Below are positions 37,331 through 45,106 of a stretch of 64,000 bases of DNA, piece after piece. The notes under the pieces were generated by a model that saw nothing but the letters and a program-made list of their open reading frames with translations, searched no databases and was not told the DNA's origin. This DNA comes from Mycobacterium ostraviense (GTDB lineage: Bacteria; Actinomycetota; Actinomycetes; Mycobacteriales; Mycobacteriaceae), in NCBI RefSeq assembly GCF_002705925.1, contig NZ_NKRE01000001.1, positions 5,854,303 through 5,918,302 of the forward strand. The letters run 5' to 3'. Numbering within the stretch: the first letter of the stretch is position 1; every line of letters starts with the position of its first letter. A program made the position numbers and the translations under genes.

Positions 37331-37600
37331 TCAGGCCAGTGCCAGGAAAAGTTTCTCCAACTCGGCTTCGCTCAACGGCGCGGCGCCGTCGGACCGGGCT
37401 CCGGTGATGCATTCCCGTAGGCCGGTGGCCACAATCTTGAACCCGGCCCGGTCGAGCGCCCGCGACACCGCCGCCAGCTGGGTAACCACGTCTTTGCAGT
37501 CGCGGCCCTGCTCGATCATCGAAATCACTCCGGCAAGCTGCCCTTGGGCGCGCCGCAGCCGGTTCAGTACCGCAGCCATGCTGTCTTGATCACCAATCAC
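37331..37600 (-). CDS. CsoR-family repressor, CstR-like thiol sensor (Rv1766-like)
   Basis: 89-residue all-helical repressor of the CsoR/RcnR family: VLNRLRRAQGQLAGVISMIEQGRDC, then a long alpha-2 helix ending LRECI. In copper-sensing CsoR the ligands are Cys, His and Cys (C36, H61, C65 in M. tuberculosis CsoR). Here the two Cys (35 and 64) keep the 29-residue spacing but the His position (60) is Gly, as in persulfide sensor CstR, which has only the Cys pair. Start: GTG 37600 with GGAGGA 6 nt upstream; the frame is open to 37663 but that would run through the operator at 37639. Divergent from the thioredoxin. Confidence 0.85.
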   Translation of the reverse strand: MIGDQDSMAAVLNRLRRAQGQLAGVISMIEQGRDCKDVVTQLAAVSRALDRAGFKIVATGLRECITGARSDGAAPLSEAELEKLFLALA

Positions 37601-37638
37601 GGTGGATCCTCCCGTCTCATCGGTCTTATCCACCATAG

Positions 37639-37652
37639 TACCCCGGGGGGTA
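37639..37652. promoter_or_regulatory. CsoR/CstR-type operator 1
   Basis: TACCCCGGGGGGTA, an inverted repeat of the type bound by CsoR-family repressors (A/T flanks around a C-run/G-run). It lies about 40 bp upstream of the repressor start, positioned to control the repressor-DUF302-AhpD transcript. Confidence 0.7.
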
Positions 37653-37681
37653 TGAATAGCCACCGCTGACAGGGCCGGAAT

Positions 37682-37697
37682 ATACCCCCGTGGGTAT
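37682..37697. promoter_or_regulatory. CsoR/CstR-type operator 2
   Basis: ATACCCCCGTGGGTAT, inverted repeat with ATACCC/GGGTAT arms, 41 bp upstream of the thioredoxin start and about 43 bp centre-to-centre from operator 1 (four helical turns). It would place the thioredoxin under the same repressor. Confidence 0.7.
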
Positions 37698-37737
37698 TTG
37701 TTCCTTAGGCCAGTATTTCCGGGATGGAAGGACCGAC

Positions 37738-38127
37738 ATGGCCACCGTCAATCTTACCCACGACACGTTCGAGTCCACGGTTACCGGCAATCCACTTGTG
37801 CTGGTTGACTTTTGGGCGTCCTACTGCCGCCCGTGCCAGGCGTTCGCCCCGATCTACGAGCGGTCAGCGCGGACCCATCCCGACGTGGTGCACGCCAAGG
37901 TCGACACCCAGGCCGAGCCCGAACTGGCCGCCGCGGCGGGTATCCGCTCAATTCCGACCATCATGGCGTTCCGCGACGGGGTGCTGGTCTACAGTCAGGC
38001 CGGGGCGATGCCACCGGCGGCGCTGGAGAATTTGATCACCCAGGTGAAATCGCTGGACATGGATACGGTGCGCGCCAAGATCGTCGCCCGCAGGCAGCCG
38101 CGGCCCGTTAGCCGGCCGGCCTCATAG
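37738..38127 (+). CDS. Thioredoxin-family protein with CRPC active site
   Basis: 129 residues, thioredoxin fold, cytosolic. The active site is SYCRPCQAF, with Arg where classical thioredoxins have Gly (CGPC). The cis-Pro loop is IRSIPTIMAFRDG. The C-terminal ~25 residues are a basic extension (RAKIVARRQPRPVS) beyond the fold. ATG 37738 has GGAAGGA 6 nt upstream. Divergent from the CsoR-family repressor with an operator-like palindrome in its own promoter, so probably induced by thiol or reactive-sulfur stress. Ends convergent with the CaiB gene, overlapping by 6 bp. Confidence 0.9.
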   Translation: MATVNLTHDTFESTVTGNPLVLVDFWASYCRPCQAFAPIYERSARTHPDVVHAKVDTQAEPELAAAAGIRSIPTIMAFRDGVLVYSQAGAMPPAALENLITQVKSLDMDTVRAKIVARRQPRPVSRPAS

Positions 38128-39342
38128 AATCGCGTTGAGGTCCTTGGCCTTTGCGATATCGTCCCAGTCCACATCGAGCTCGAGCAGAATTTCCTCGGTG
38201 TGCTGCCCGTGCTCTGGGGCACGCGCGGGATCCGGCGGGGTTTCGTTGAACTGAACCGGCGCGGCCACGATCCGATATGGCTCGCCATGGTCGTCGACGT
38301 TGGTCACCACGTACCCGTTGGGTTCCACCTGCGGATCATTGAGGGTTTCCCGCGGCGTCGCCAGGGCCGCCCACACGCCCGGTTCGTCCTCGAGCACCTT
38401 CTGCCAGTGTGCGAGATCGTGGCCGGCAAACGCGGTGGCGAAGATCTCGGTGGCCTCGGCCGCATTGGCAATGAGGTTGCTCGACGGCACGAACCGCTCG
38501 TCGGCGGCCAGCTGGGCAAGTCCCATCCGCCGGCAAAAGCCGGCCCAGTATTTGTCGGGTTGTAAGAACACCAGCTGGATCCACCTGCAGTCCTTGGTCT
38601 TGTACCGGTTGACCAGCGGATTGATGGCCAACCCGGGCGGGGCGCCGGGAATGCCGTCGATGTCGAAGAAGTCAGCCGCCGAAATCGACGGCGCGATGGC
38701 CCACATCGCCTGAGCCAGCAGCGACGAATCGACAATGCAGGGCTCCCCGGTGCGTTCCCGATGGAACAACGCCGCGCACACCCCACCGGCGAGTGTCGCC
38801 CCGCCCTGCAGGTCGCCGAACGCCGGCCCCTGCACCGCGGGCGTCTCGCTGCCGAAGGGTGTGAGCGTGTATGCCACCCCGCCACGGGCCAGGTAGGTGG
38901 CGGCATCGAAACCACCGCGATCGCGATCCGGGCCGCGCACGCCCAGTCCCGTTCCTCTGGCGATGATGATCGTGGGATTGAAGGAGCGAATGTCCTCGAC
39001 GGTCAGCCGGGCCCGCTCGAGGGCGCTGGGCAGCCAATTGGTCAGAAACACATCGGCACTGGCCAGCAGGCGGCCGAACAGCTCACGCCCGGTTTCGGAT
39101 TTGACGTCGATCGCGATGCTGCGTTTGCCGCGGTTACCCAACTCGAGAATGAAGTCGGCGTCGACCCGGGCCGCTTCACGGGTGAAGCCCCCCACCACCA
39201 ATGCCCGGCCGGGATCGCCCGCCGCGACGCCCTCCACCTTGATCACGTCGGCGCCCCAATCCGACAGGGCGGCACCGGCCGACGGTACGTAGGTCCACGA
39301 CGCCAGCTCGACAACCCGGACACCGTTGAGCACCCCTGCCAT
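38122..39342 (-). CDS. Family III CoA-transferase (CaiB/BaiF type)
   Basis: 406 residues. Moves CoA between acyl-CoA and a free acid via an aspartyl intermediate; the catalytic Asp is probably in GGFDAATYLARGG (~147). Family blocks: GVRVVELASWTYVPSAGAALSDWGADVIKVE (split into 20 residues or fewer: begins GVRVVELA, continues with GADVIKVE), LGNRGKRSIAIDVKSE, FLTNWLPSALERARL, and FGDLQGGATLAGGVCAALFHR. It is divergent from the SDR that opens the catabolic operon, with 153 bp between, so it may activate or recycle the CoA thioester of the pathway. Confidence 0.9.
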   Translation of the reverse strand: MAGVLNGVRVVELASWTYVPSAGAALSDWGADVIKVEGVAAGDPGRALVVGGFTREAARVDADFILELGNRGKRSIAIDVKSETGRELFGRLLASADVFLTNWLPSALERARLTVEDIRSFNPTIIIARGTGLGVRGPDRDRGGFDAATYLARGGVAYTLTPFGSETPAVQGPAFGDLQGGATLAGGVCAALFHRERTGEPCIVDSSLLAQAMWAIAPSISAADFFDIDGIPGAPPGLAINPLVNRYKTKDCRWIQLVFLQPDKYWAGFCRRMGLAQLAADERFVPSSNLIANAAEATEIFATAFAGHDLAHWQKVLEDEPGVWAALATPRETLNDPQVEPNGYVVTNVDDHGEPYRIVAAPVQFNETPPDPARAPEHGQHTEEILLELDVDWDDIAKAKDLNAIL

Positions 39343-39495
39343 CGCAATCCCCTCGGCCGCCGCAGCTATTCCTTGCTATTTTAGATATTCTAGCTAGCGT
39401 AGCGGATGGCGATATCCCGGCTGCAGGCATGCGCGGTTCTTTCGGAAGAGATGCGATGGGAACCACCAGGTTCCAGTACGCGGACAGGGGTGGTG
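39343..39495. promoter_or_regulatory. Divergent promoter of the catabolic island
   Basis: 153 bp between the CoA-transferase and the SDR. The part at 39370-39402 is much richer in A+T than its surroundings and holds TAGATATTCTAGCTAGCG, including the palindromes CTAGCTAG and GCTAGC; it could contain back-to-back promoters and a regulator site. No regulator gene is directly adjacent. Confidence 0.45.
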
Positions 39496-40371
39496 ATGAG
39501 CCGAACAGCGGGCCGGGTAGCCGGTAAGGCAGCGATCATCAGTGGCGCTGCCCGCGGACAGGGCCGCTCGCACGCACGGTTGCTCGCCGCCGAGGGCGCC
39601 GACATCATCGCCGTGGACCTGTGCGCCGATATCGAGACGAACGAGTACCCGCTGGCCCGGCCCGAGGACCTCGCCGAGACCGCACGTCTGGTGGAAAGGG
39701 AAGGCCGGCGGGTCATCACCGCGATCGCCGACGTGCGCGACCGTGCGGTGTTGGCGACAGCGATCGACAACGCGGTGTCCGAGTTGGGCCATCTCGACAT
39801 CGTGGTTGCCAACGCCGGCATCTGCCCACTGACGGCCGGCCTGCCACCACAGGCCTTCGCCGACGCCGTGGACGTGGACCTGGTCGGGGTGCTCAACCTG
39901 GTGCACGCCAGCCTCAAACATCTGAAGGCGGGCGCGTCGATCATCGTGATCGGCTCCAACGCGGCGTTCATGTCGTCGATGAACACCACCGGCATCGACG
40001 GCGGCCCCGGCGGAGCCGGGTACGCCTTCGCGAAAATCGCTGCCGCGCATTATGTCAACGACTTCGCCCTGGCATTGGCGCCCCACTTCATCCGGATGAA
40101 CGCGGTACACCCGACCAATGTCAACACCGACATGTTGCACAGCGCCCCCATGTACCGGGCTTTCCGGCCGGACCTGAAGAACCCCACCCGTGAGGACGCC
40201 GAACCGGTTTTCCCGGTAGTTCAAGCGATGCCGATCCCCTATGTCGAACCCGAGGACATCAGCGAGGCCGTGCTGTTCCTCGCCTCCGACGCGGCCCGCT
40301 ACGTCACCGGCCAACAGCTACGGGTGGACGGCGGCGGCTTCCTCAAGGTCAAGCCGTGGTCCGGCGGGTGA
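39496..40371 (+). CDS. Mycofactocin-coupled short-chain dehydrogenase/reductase
   Basis: 291-residue SDR. The nucleotide-binding loop SGAARGQGRSHARLLA has the ARGQGRSHA wording typical of the actinobacterial SDRs that carry a non-exchangeable NAD and use mycofactocin as acceptor. DIVVANAGI (NNAG-type), then IGSNAAF and GYAFAKIAAAH with the catalytic Ser, Tyr and Lys (YxxxK). The C-terminus ends RYVTGQQLRVDGGGFLK. ATG 39496; the open frame back to 39406 has no ribosome binding site. Likely oxidises an alcohol in the pathway of this operon. No mycofactocin biosynthesis genes in the window. Confidence 0.88.
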   Translation: MSRTAGRVAGKAAIISGAARGQGRSHARLLAAEGADIIAVDLCADIETNEYPLARPEDLAETARLVEREGRRVITAIADVRDRAVLATAIDNAVSELGHLDIVVANAGICPLTAGLPPQAFADAVDVDLVGVLNLVHASLKHLKAGASIIVIGSNAAFMSSMNTTGIDGGPGGAGYAFAKIAAAHYVNDFALALAPHFIRMNAVHPTNVNTDMLHSAPMYRAFRPDLKNPTREDAEPVFPVVQAMPIPYVEPEDISEAVLFLASDAARYVTGQQLRVDGGGFLKVKPWSGG

Positions 40372-40420
40372 CGGCGATGAGATCAATTAAGCTGTGGCAC
40401 ATGGGAATTGGAGGGACACC

Positions 40421-41404
40421 GTGAACCCCGACAGTTCCGTTGATTTACGACGCCTTTATGAGCTGATGGTGCTGATGAAGGCGGTCGATGACCGGCTCGC
40501 CAAGGGCATCGGCACCGGGGAGCTCATCTGCGTGTACTGGCCGTCTCGTGGCCAGGAGGCCATCGCCGCGGCGATGGGTGTGGTGCTGCGGACCGACGAT
40601 CAGCTGGTGACCACCTACCGTGGGCTGCACGATCTGATCGGCAAGGGGGTGCCGCTGACGGAGATCTTCGGGGAGATGATGGGGCGCACGGTCGGCGCGA
40701 GCCGCGGCAAGGGCGGCACCATGCACATCGCCAATCCTGCAGTGGGCGTGATGCTTTCGACCGGCATCGTCGGCGCCGGGCCGCCGGTGGCCGTCGGGCT
40801 GGCGCTGGCCGGTAAGCGCAAGGGCCTGGACCGGGTCACGGTGGTCAGCTTCGGCGACGGCGCCACCAACACCGGCTCCTTCCACGAGGCGGCCAACATG
40901 GCCGCGCTCTGGGACCTGCCGTTGGTGTTCGTGTGCCAGAACAACCTCTACGCCGAGATGACACCCACGTCCGCCACCATGAAGCTCCAACACGTCGCGG
41001 ACCGGGCCGCCGGTTACGGCATGCCGGGTGTCACGGTCGATGGCAACGATCCGCTGGCGGTCAAGTCTGCCCTCGACGACGCGGTGCACACCGCCCGCGG
41101 CGGTGGCGGTCCCACCTTCATCGAGTGCGTGACGTTTCGCTTCCGCGGTCACTACTTCGGTGACCGAATGCGCTACATACCGCCCGATCAGCTGGCGGCG
41201 GCCATGGCGGCCGACCCGGTGCCACGGTTCCGCAACCACCTCCTCGAAGCCGGAATCTGCGGCCCGGACGAGCTTAGCGGCATCGACAACGCCGCGCTGC
41301 ATACCGTGGAAACCGCGTTGAGTGCCGTGTTGAAAGCTGATTCACCGTCCGTCGACGAACTCGAACGTGACGTGTACGCCACGCCGGTCGGGTTCCCGGT
41401 GTGA
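40421..41404 (+). CDS. 2-oxoacid dehydrogenase E1 component, alpha subunit
   Basis: 327 residues. TPP-dependent decarboxylating subunit of the pyruvate/branched-chain/acetoin dehydrogenase type. TPP motif GDGATNTGSFHEAANMAAL through VFVCQNN (GDG...NN); also GGTMHIANPAVGV and FRFRGHYFGD. GTG 40421 with GGAGGG 5 nt upstream. The stop overlaps a possible GTG start of the beta subunit (GTGA). Forms an alpha2beta2 enzyme with the next gene. The size and the YAEMTP motif are closer to acetoin/TPP dehydrogenases than to classical PDH, but the substrate is not determinable. Confidence 0.9.
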   Translation: MNPDSSVDLRRLYELMVLMKAVDDRLAKGIGTGELICVYWPSRGQEAIAAAMGVVLRTDDQLVTTYRGLHDLIGKGVPLTEIFGEMMGRTVGASRGKGGTMHIANPAVGVMLSTGIVGAGPPVAVGLALAGKRKGLDRVTVVSFGDGATNTGSFHEAANMAALWDLPLVFVCQNNLYAEMTPTSATMKLQHVADRAAGYGMPGVTVDGNDPLAVKSALDDAVHTARGGGGPTFIECVTFRFRGHYFGDRMRYIPPDQLAAAMAADPVPRFRNHLLEAGICGPDELSGIDNAALHTVETALSAVLKADSPSVDELERDVYATPVGFPV

Positions 41405-41415
41405 GGACGTGGCGG

Positions 41416-42414
41416 ATGGCCGAACAAGAGATGACGATGCGCGAGGCGCTCAACCTCGCACTGGATCAGGCGCTACAGGCCGACGACCGGGTGTTGCTGC
41501 TCGGTGAGGACATCGCCGATCCCGGCGCGTCCGGGCCCACCGCGGGCCTGTCGACGAAGTACGGCCACGACCGGGTGGTGGACACCCCGATCTCGGAGGC
41601 CGCCATCGTGGGCGCGGCGATCGGCGCGGCGATCGACGGAATGCTGCCGGTAGCCGAGATCATGATCATGGATTTCATCGGCATCGCCGCCGACCAGTTG
41701 ATCAACCATGCCGCCAAGCTGCGCTTCATGACGGGCGGACGCACCACCGCGCCAATCACCGTGCGCACCCAGGTGTACGCCGGATTGGGCACCGGCGCCA
41801 CGCATTCGCAGACGTTGGAAGCGTGGTTCATGCACATCCCCGGGATGAAAGTGATCGTGCCGTCCACCCCGCGCGACGGCAAGGGCCTGCTGACCGCCGC
41901 GATCTTCGACGAGGACCCCTGCCTGTTCGTCGAAACGATCCGTCTGCAAGGCAAACGCGGACCCGTCCCCGTCGACCCGGGCTTCTCGATCCCGTTGGGC
42001 CAGGCCGATATCAAGCGCACCGGCACCGACGTCAGTCTGATCAGTTACGGGCGCAGCGTGTACGACGCGCTCGCGGCGGCCGCCAGGCTGCAGGAACAGG
42101 GGGTCAGCGCCGAGGTTGTCGACCTGCGCACCCTGGTGCCACTCGACGCCGAGACCGTCGTCGAATCCGCGCGTCGCACAACAAGAGCCGTCGTGGTGCA
42201 CGACGCGGTGCAATTCGGCGGGCCCGGCGCGGAGATCGCCGCGATACTGCAATCGGAATTGTTCGGCGAACTCGTCGCGCCCGTCGAGCGGGTCGGCGCC
42301 CGGTTCGTCCCCAACCCGGCCGCCGCGGCGCTGGAGGCACAGGTGTATCCCTCACCGGCCCGGATCGTCGCGGCCGCACAGCGAACCCTGGACAGGACGA
42401 GAGTGCATGGCTGA
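41416..42414 (+). CDS. 2-oxoacid dehydrogenase E1 component, beta subunit
   Basis: 332 residues from ATG 41416 (a GTG at 41401, overlapping the alpha stop, would add 5). Transketolase pyrimidine-binding domain: MREALNLALDQAL, LGEDIADPG, DTPISEAAIVGAAIGAA, IMIMDFIGIAADQLINHAAKL. C-terminal transketolase domain: VSLISYGRSVYDALAAA, DLRTLVPLDAETVVESA. Pairs with the alpha subunit. The end overlaps the lipoyl protein start by 8 bp, implying coupled translation of E1 with its lipoyl partner. Confidence 0.92.
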   Translation: MAEQEMTMREALNLALDQALQADDRVLLLGEDIADPGASGPTAGLSTKYGHDRVVDTPISEAAIVGAAIGAAIDGMLPVAEIMIMDFIGIAADQLINHAAKLRFMTGGRTTAPITVRTQVYAGLGTGATHSQTLEAWFMHIPGMKVIVPSTPRDGKGLLTAAIFDEDPCLFVETIRLQGKRGPVPVDPGFSIPLGQADIKRTGTDVSLISYGRSVYDALAAAARLQEQGVSAEVVDLRTLVPLDAETVVESARRTTRAVVVHDAVQFGGPGAEIAAILQSELFGELVAPVERVGARFVPNPAAAALEAQVYPSPARIVAAAQRTLDRTRVHG

Positions 42415-42643
42415 CTTCGTCATTCGCATCCCGCGCGTCTCGGTCGCGGTATCCGAAGCCGAACTCGTCGAACTTCTCGTCGACAGCGGCCAGCATGTCG
42501 AGGAGGGCACCCCGATCTACGTCATCGCAACCGAGAAGGCCGAACAGGAGATCGAGGCCGGCGCGTCCGGCGTCGTGCAGTGGACCGCAGCAGCCGGTGG
42601 AACCTACGACATCGGCGTGCCGATCGGCGTCATCACCTCATGA
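42407..42643 (+). CDS. Free-standing lipoyl-domain protein
   Basis: 78 residues, a single biotinyl/lipoyl domain and nothing else. The lipoylation site is the Lys in IATEKAEQEI (~residue 44, ExxK-A context), flanked by the usual hydrophobic turns (DFVIRIPRVSVAV, GTPIYVIATEK, GGTYDIGVPIGVI). In known 2-oxoacid dehydrogenases this domain is fused to the E2 acyltransferase core and an E1/E3-binding domain; both are absent here and nowhere else in the window. The ATG lies inside the end of the E1 beta gene. It either serves as a mobile acyl/electron carrier for E1 or borrows an E2 encoded elsewhere. Confidence 0.9.
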   Translation: MADFVIRIPRVSVAVSEAELVELLVDSGQHVEEGTPIYVIATEKAEQEIEAGASGVVQWTAAAGGTYDIGVPIGVITS

Positions 42644-42656
42644 TTCAGGAGAAGGT

Positions 42657-43529
42657 ATGGACCTCAAGGAAACTCGCGAACGCATTATCTACGAGAAGAC
42701 CGGCGCGATAGCGCGGGTCACGCTGAACTGGCCGGAGAAGGCGAATGCTCAGGACCAGAAACTCGCCGAGGAAGTCGACGCCGCGCTGGCCGACGCGGAC
42801 CGCGACTACGACATCAAGGTGCTGATCCTCAAGGCCAACGGCAAGGGGTTCTGCTCGGGACACGCCATCGGCAACAACGCGGTCGATTATCCGGCGTTCG
42901 TCGAGGGCGCCAAGGTCATGGGTACGCCGTGGAAGCCGCAATCCGACCTGTTCGTCAAGCCGGTGCTCAACCTGTGGGAGTTCGCCAAACCGACCATCGC
43001 CCAGGTGCACGGCTACTGCGTCGGCGGAGGCACCCATTACGGGCTGACCACCGATATCGTGATCGCCGCCGAGGACGCCTACTTCCAGTACCCGCCGCTG
43101 CAGGGGTTCGGCATGCCGTCGGGCGAATGCTCGATCGAGCCATGGGTGTTCATGAATTGGCGGCGGGCGTCGTATTACCTGTACCTGAACGAAGTCATCG
43201 ACGCGCAGAAGGCGTTGGCGGTGGGTCTGGTCAACGAGGTGGTCCCCCGCGATCAACTCGACGCCCGGGTGGACGCGATCGCCCGGCACATCGCGCAGGC
43301 TCCGCTGACCACGCTGTTGGCCACCAAGGCCAACATCAAACGCGCCTGGGAGTTGATGGGCATGCGGGTGCATTGGCAAAGCTCCAACGACCTGGTGGCG
43401 TTGGCGTCGATCAGCGCCGACGTGCAGGCTTTGGTGCAGCAGGTGCTGAAGGGCAAGATCAAGCCCGCGGAGATGGCGCGCCGCCAGGCGGCGGCGGCCG
43501 AGTCGACCGACGGTGCCCCGGCGACGTAA
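42657..43529 (+). CDS. Enoyl-CoA hydratase/isomerase (crotonase) family protein
   Basis: 290 residues. Crotonase fold: ILKANGKGFCSGHAIG forms the first oxyanion-hole strand and VHGYCVGGGTHYG the second. The usual glutamates are not in the usual context: the FGLPE-type position reads YFQYPPLQ, and the GxxPGxGG loop reads FGMPSGECSIEP. It may therefore not be a simple hydratase. AGGAGAAGG precedes the ATG. It shares the IEPW-x-x-MNW-x-R block with the crotonase at 48180, so the two are paralogues. Acts on a CoA thioester of the pathway. Confidence 0.88.
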   Translation: MDLKETRERIIYEKTGAIARVTLNWPEKANAQDQKLAEEVDAALADADRDYDIKVLILKANGKGFCSGHAIGNNAVDYPAFVEGAKVMGTPWKPQSDLFVKPVLNLWEFAKPTIAQVHGYCVGGGTHYGLTTDIVIAAEDAYFQYPPLQGFGMPSGECSIEPWVFMNWRRASYYLYLNEVIDAQKALAVGLVNEVVPRDQLDARVDAIARHIAQAPLTTLLATKANIKRAWELMGMRVHWQSSNDLVALASISADVQALVQQVLKGKIKPAEMARRQAAAAESTDGAPAT

Positions 43530-43556
43530 TGCCTTTGGGCGCAGGATGTTACGCCG

Positions 43557-45083
43557 ATGAACCTGACCGACCACGTCGGCAGCGCCGCTCCGGCACTCAT
43601 CGTGGGTGACGGGCCGGCCATCTGCTACGCGCAGTTGCACGCCCGGAGCCGACGGGTCGCCGCGCTGCTGCACCAGGCGGGGCTCAGGCGGGGCGACGGG
43701 GTGGCTCTCCTGCTGGCCAACCGCCCGGAGTTTCTCGAAATCATTTGGGGTTGCCAGCTTTCCGGGCTGTACTACACGCCGGTGAACACCCACCTCACCG
43801 TTGACGAGGTGGCCTACATCGTCGACGATTGCGAGGCCCGGGCGGTGTTCGTCGACTCGGCTTTTGCCGATCTGGGGGGCAAGCTGGCCGAACGCAACCC
43901 GCGGCCCGAGGTTCTGGTCTGCGTCGGCGGGAGGTTACCCGGCTGGCGTTCCTACCAGGACGCGCTGGCCGGTGCCGGCGCGGATTTCCCGGCATCCGAC
44001 GGCAGCGAGATGCTGTATTCGTCGGGCACCACCGGCCGGCCCAAGGCGGTGCGCCGTCCGCTGCCCACCGCCAACGGCTCCTGGGCTCAGGCGGTTCTGG
44101 AGATGGCGCTGACCCAGCGCTACAAGATGAGCCCGGCCAGCGTGTACCTGTCCCCCGCGCCGCTCTACCACGCCGCCGGCGTGAACTACGCCATGGCGGT
44201 CCACCGCGTCGGGGCTACCGTCGTCATCGTGGGCAAGTTCGACGCCGAGACCGTGCTGCGGCTGATCGAAACGCACCGGGTCACCCACGCACAGTTCGTG
44301 CCGACAATGTTCGTGCGGATGCTCAAGTTGCCCGAACACGTACGGCGCGGCTACGACGTCTCCAGTCTGCAGTGCGTGCTGCACGCCGCCGCCCCCTGCC
44401 CGGTGGACGTCAAGCACCGGATGATGGACTGGTTCGGACCCATCATCCACGAATACTACGGAGGGACTGAGGGATTCGCTGGCACCACGATCGGCCCGCA
44501 GGAGTGGCTGGCTCACCCGGGCTCGGTCGGCAAACCCTTGAGCCCGGTGCATGTCGTCGGCGACGACGGAAGTGAGCTGCCCGTCGGGCAGTGTGGCGAG
44601 CTCTATTTCGAGGGCGGCCCGCCATTCGAGTACTTCAAGGATCCCGTCAAGACCGCGTCGGTGTGCAACGAACGCGGGTGGCGCTCCTTGGGCGACATGG
44701 GCTACGTCGACGAGGACGGATACCTCTACCTCACCGACCGCTCGGCGTTCATGATTGTCTCCGGCGGCGTCAACATCTATCCGCAGGAGGCGGAGAACCT
44801 GCTGGTGATGCACCCCAAGCTGGTCGACGCGGCGGTATTCGGTGTTCCCCACGACGAATTCGGTGAGGAGGTCAAGGCCGTGGTGCAACCGGTGGACGTT
44901 GTTGTGGCCGGACCCGACCTGGAGGCGGAGCTCATCGACTACTGCCGTGCGGACCTGGCCTGCTACAAGTGCCCGCGCAGCGTCGACTTCGTCGCGGAAC
45001 TGCCCCGGGACCCGAACGGAAAGCTCTACAAGCGGCGCATTCGCGAACGCTACTGGCAGGGCCGAACATCGCGGATCGTGTGA
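43557..45083 (+). CDS. Acyl-CoA synthetase (AMP-binding, class I adenylate-forming)
   Basis: 508 residues. Activates a carboxylic acid with ATP and CoA. P-loop YSSGTTGRPKAVRRPLP, YYGGTEGFAG (A5), SLGDMGYVDEDGYLYLTDR (A7-A8), and LPRDPNGKLYKRRIRER with the catalytic Lys near the C-terminus. FadD-like, but with no marker for chain length. 27 bp after the crotonase and 23 bp before the Rieske oxygenase on the same strand; likely produces the CoA thioester that enters the pathway. Confidence 0.92.
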   Translation: MNLTDHVGSAAPALIVGDGPAICYAQLHARSRRVAALLHQAGLRRGDGVALLLANRPEFLEIIWGCQLSGLYYTPVNTHLTVDEVAYIVDDCEARAVFVDSAFADLGGKLAERNPRPEVLVCVGGRLPGWRSYQDALAGAGADFPASDGSEMLYSSGTTGRPKAVRRPLPTANGSWAQAVLEMALTQRYKMSPASVYLSPAPLYHAAGVNYAMAVHRVGATVVIVGKFDAETVLRLIETHRVTHAQFVPTMFVRMLKLPEHVRRGYDVSSLQCVLHAAAPCPVDVKHRMMDWFGPIIHEYYGGTEGFAGTTIGPQEWLAHPGSVGKPLSPVHVVGDDGSELPVGQCGELYFEGGPPFEYFKDPVKTASVCNERGWRSLGDMGYVDEDGYLYLTDRSAFMIVSGGVNIYPQEAENLLVMHPKLVDAAVFGVPHDEFGEEVKAVVQPVDVVVAGPDLEAELIDYCRADLACYKCPRSVDFVAELPRDPNGKLYKRRIRERYWQGRTSRIV

Positions 45084-45106
45084 GCATCGTGTGAGGGAGA
45101 AACCAG

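Noticed and set aside
39370..39402. A+T-rich patch considered as an attachment site
   Set aside because: No tRNA or integrase nearby and no repeated copy at another point of the window; more simply a promoter.
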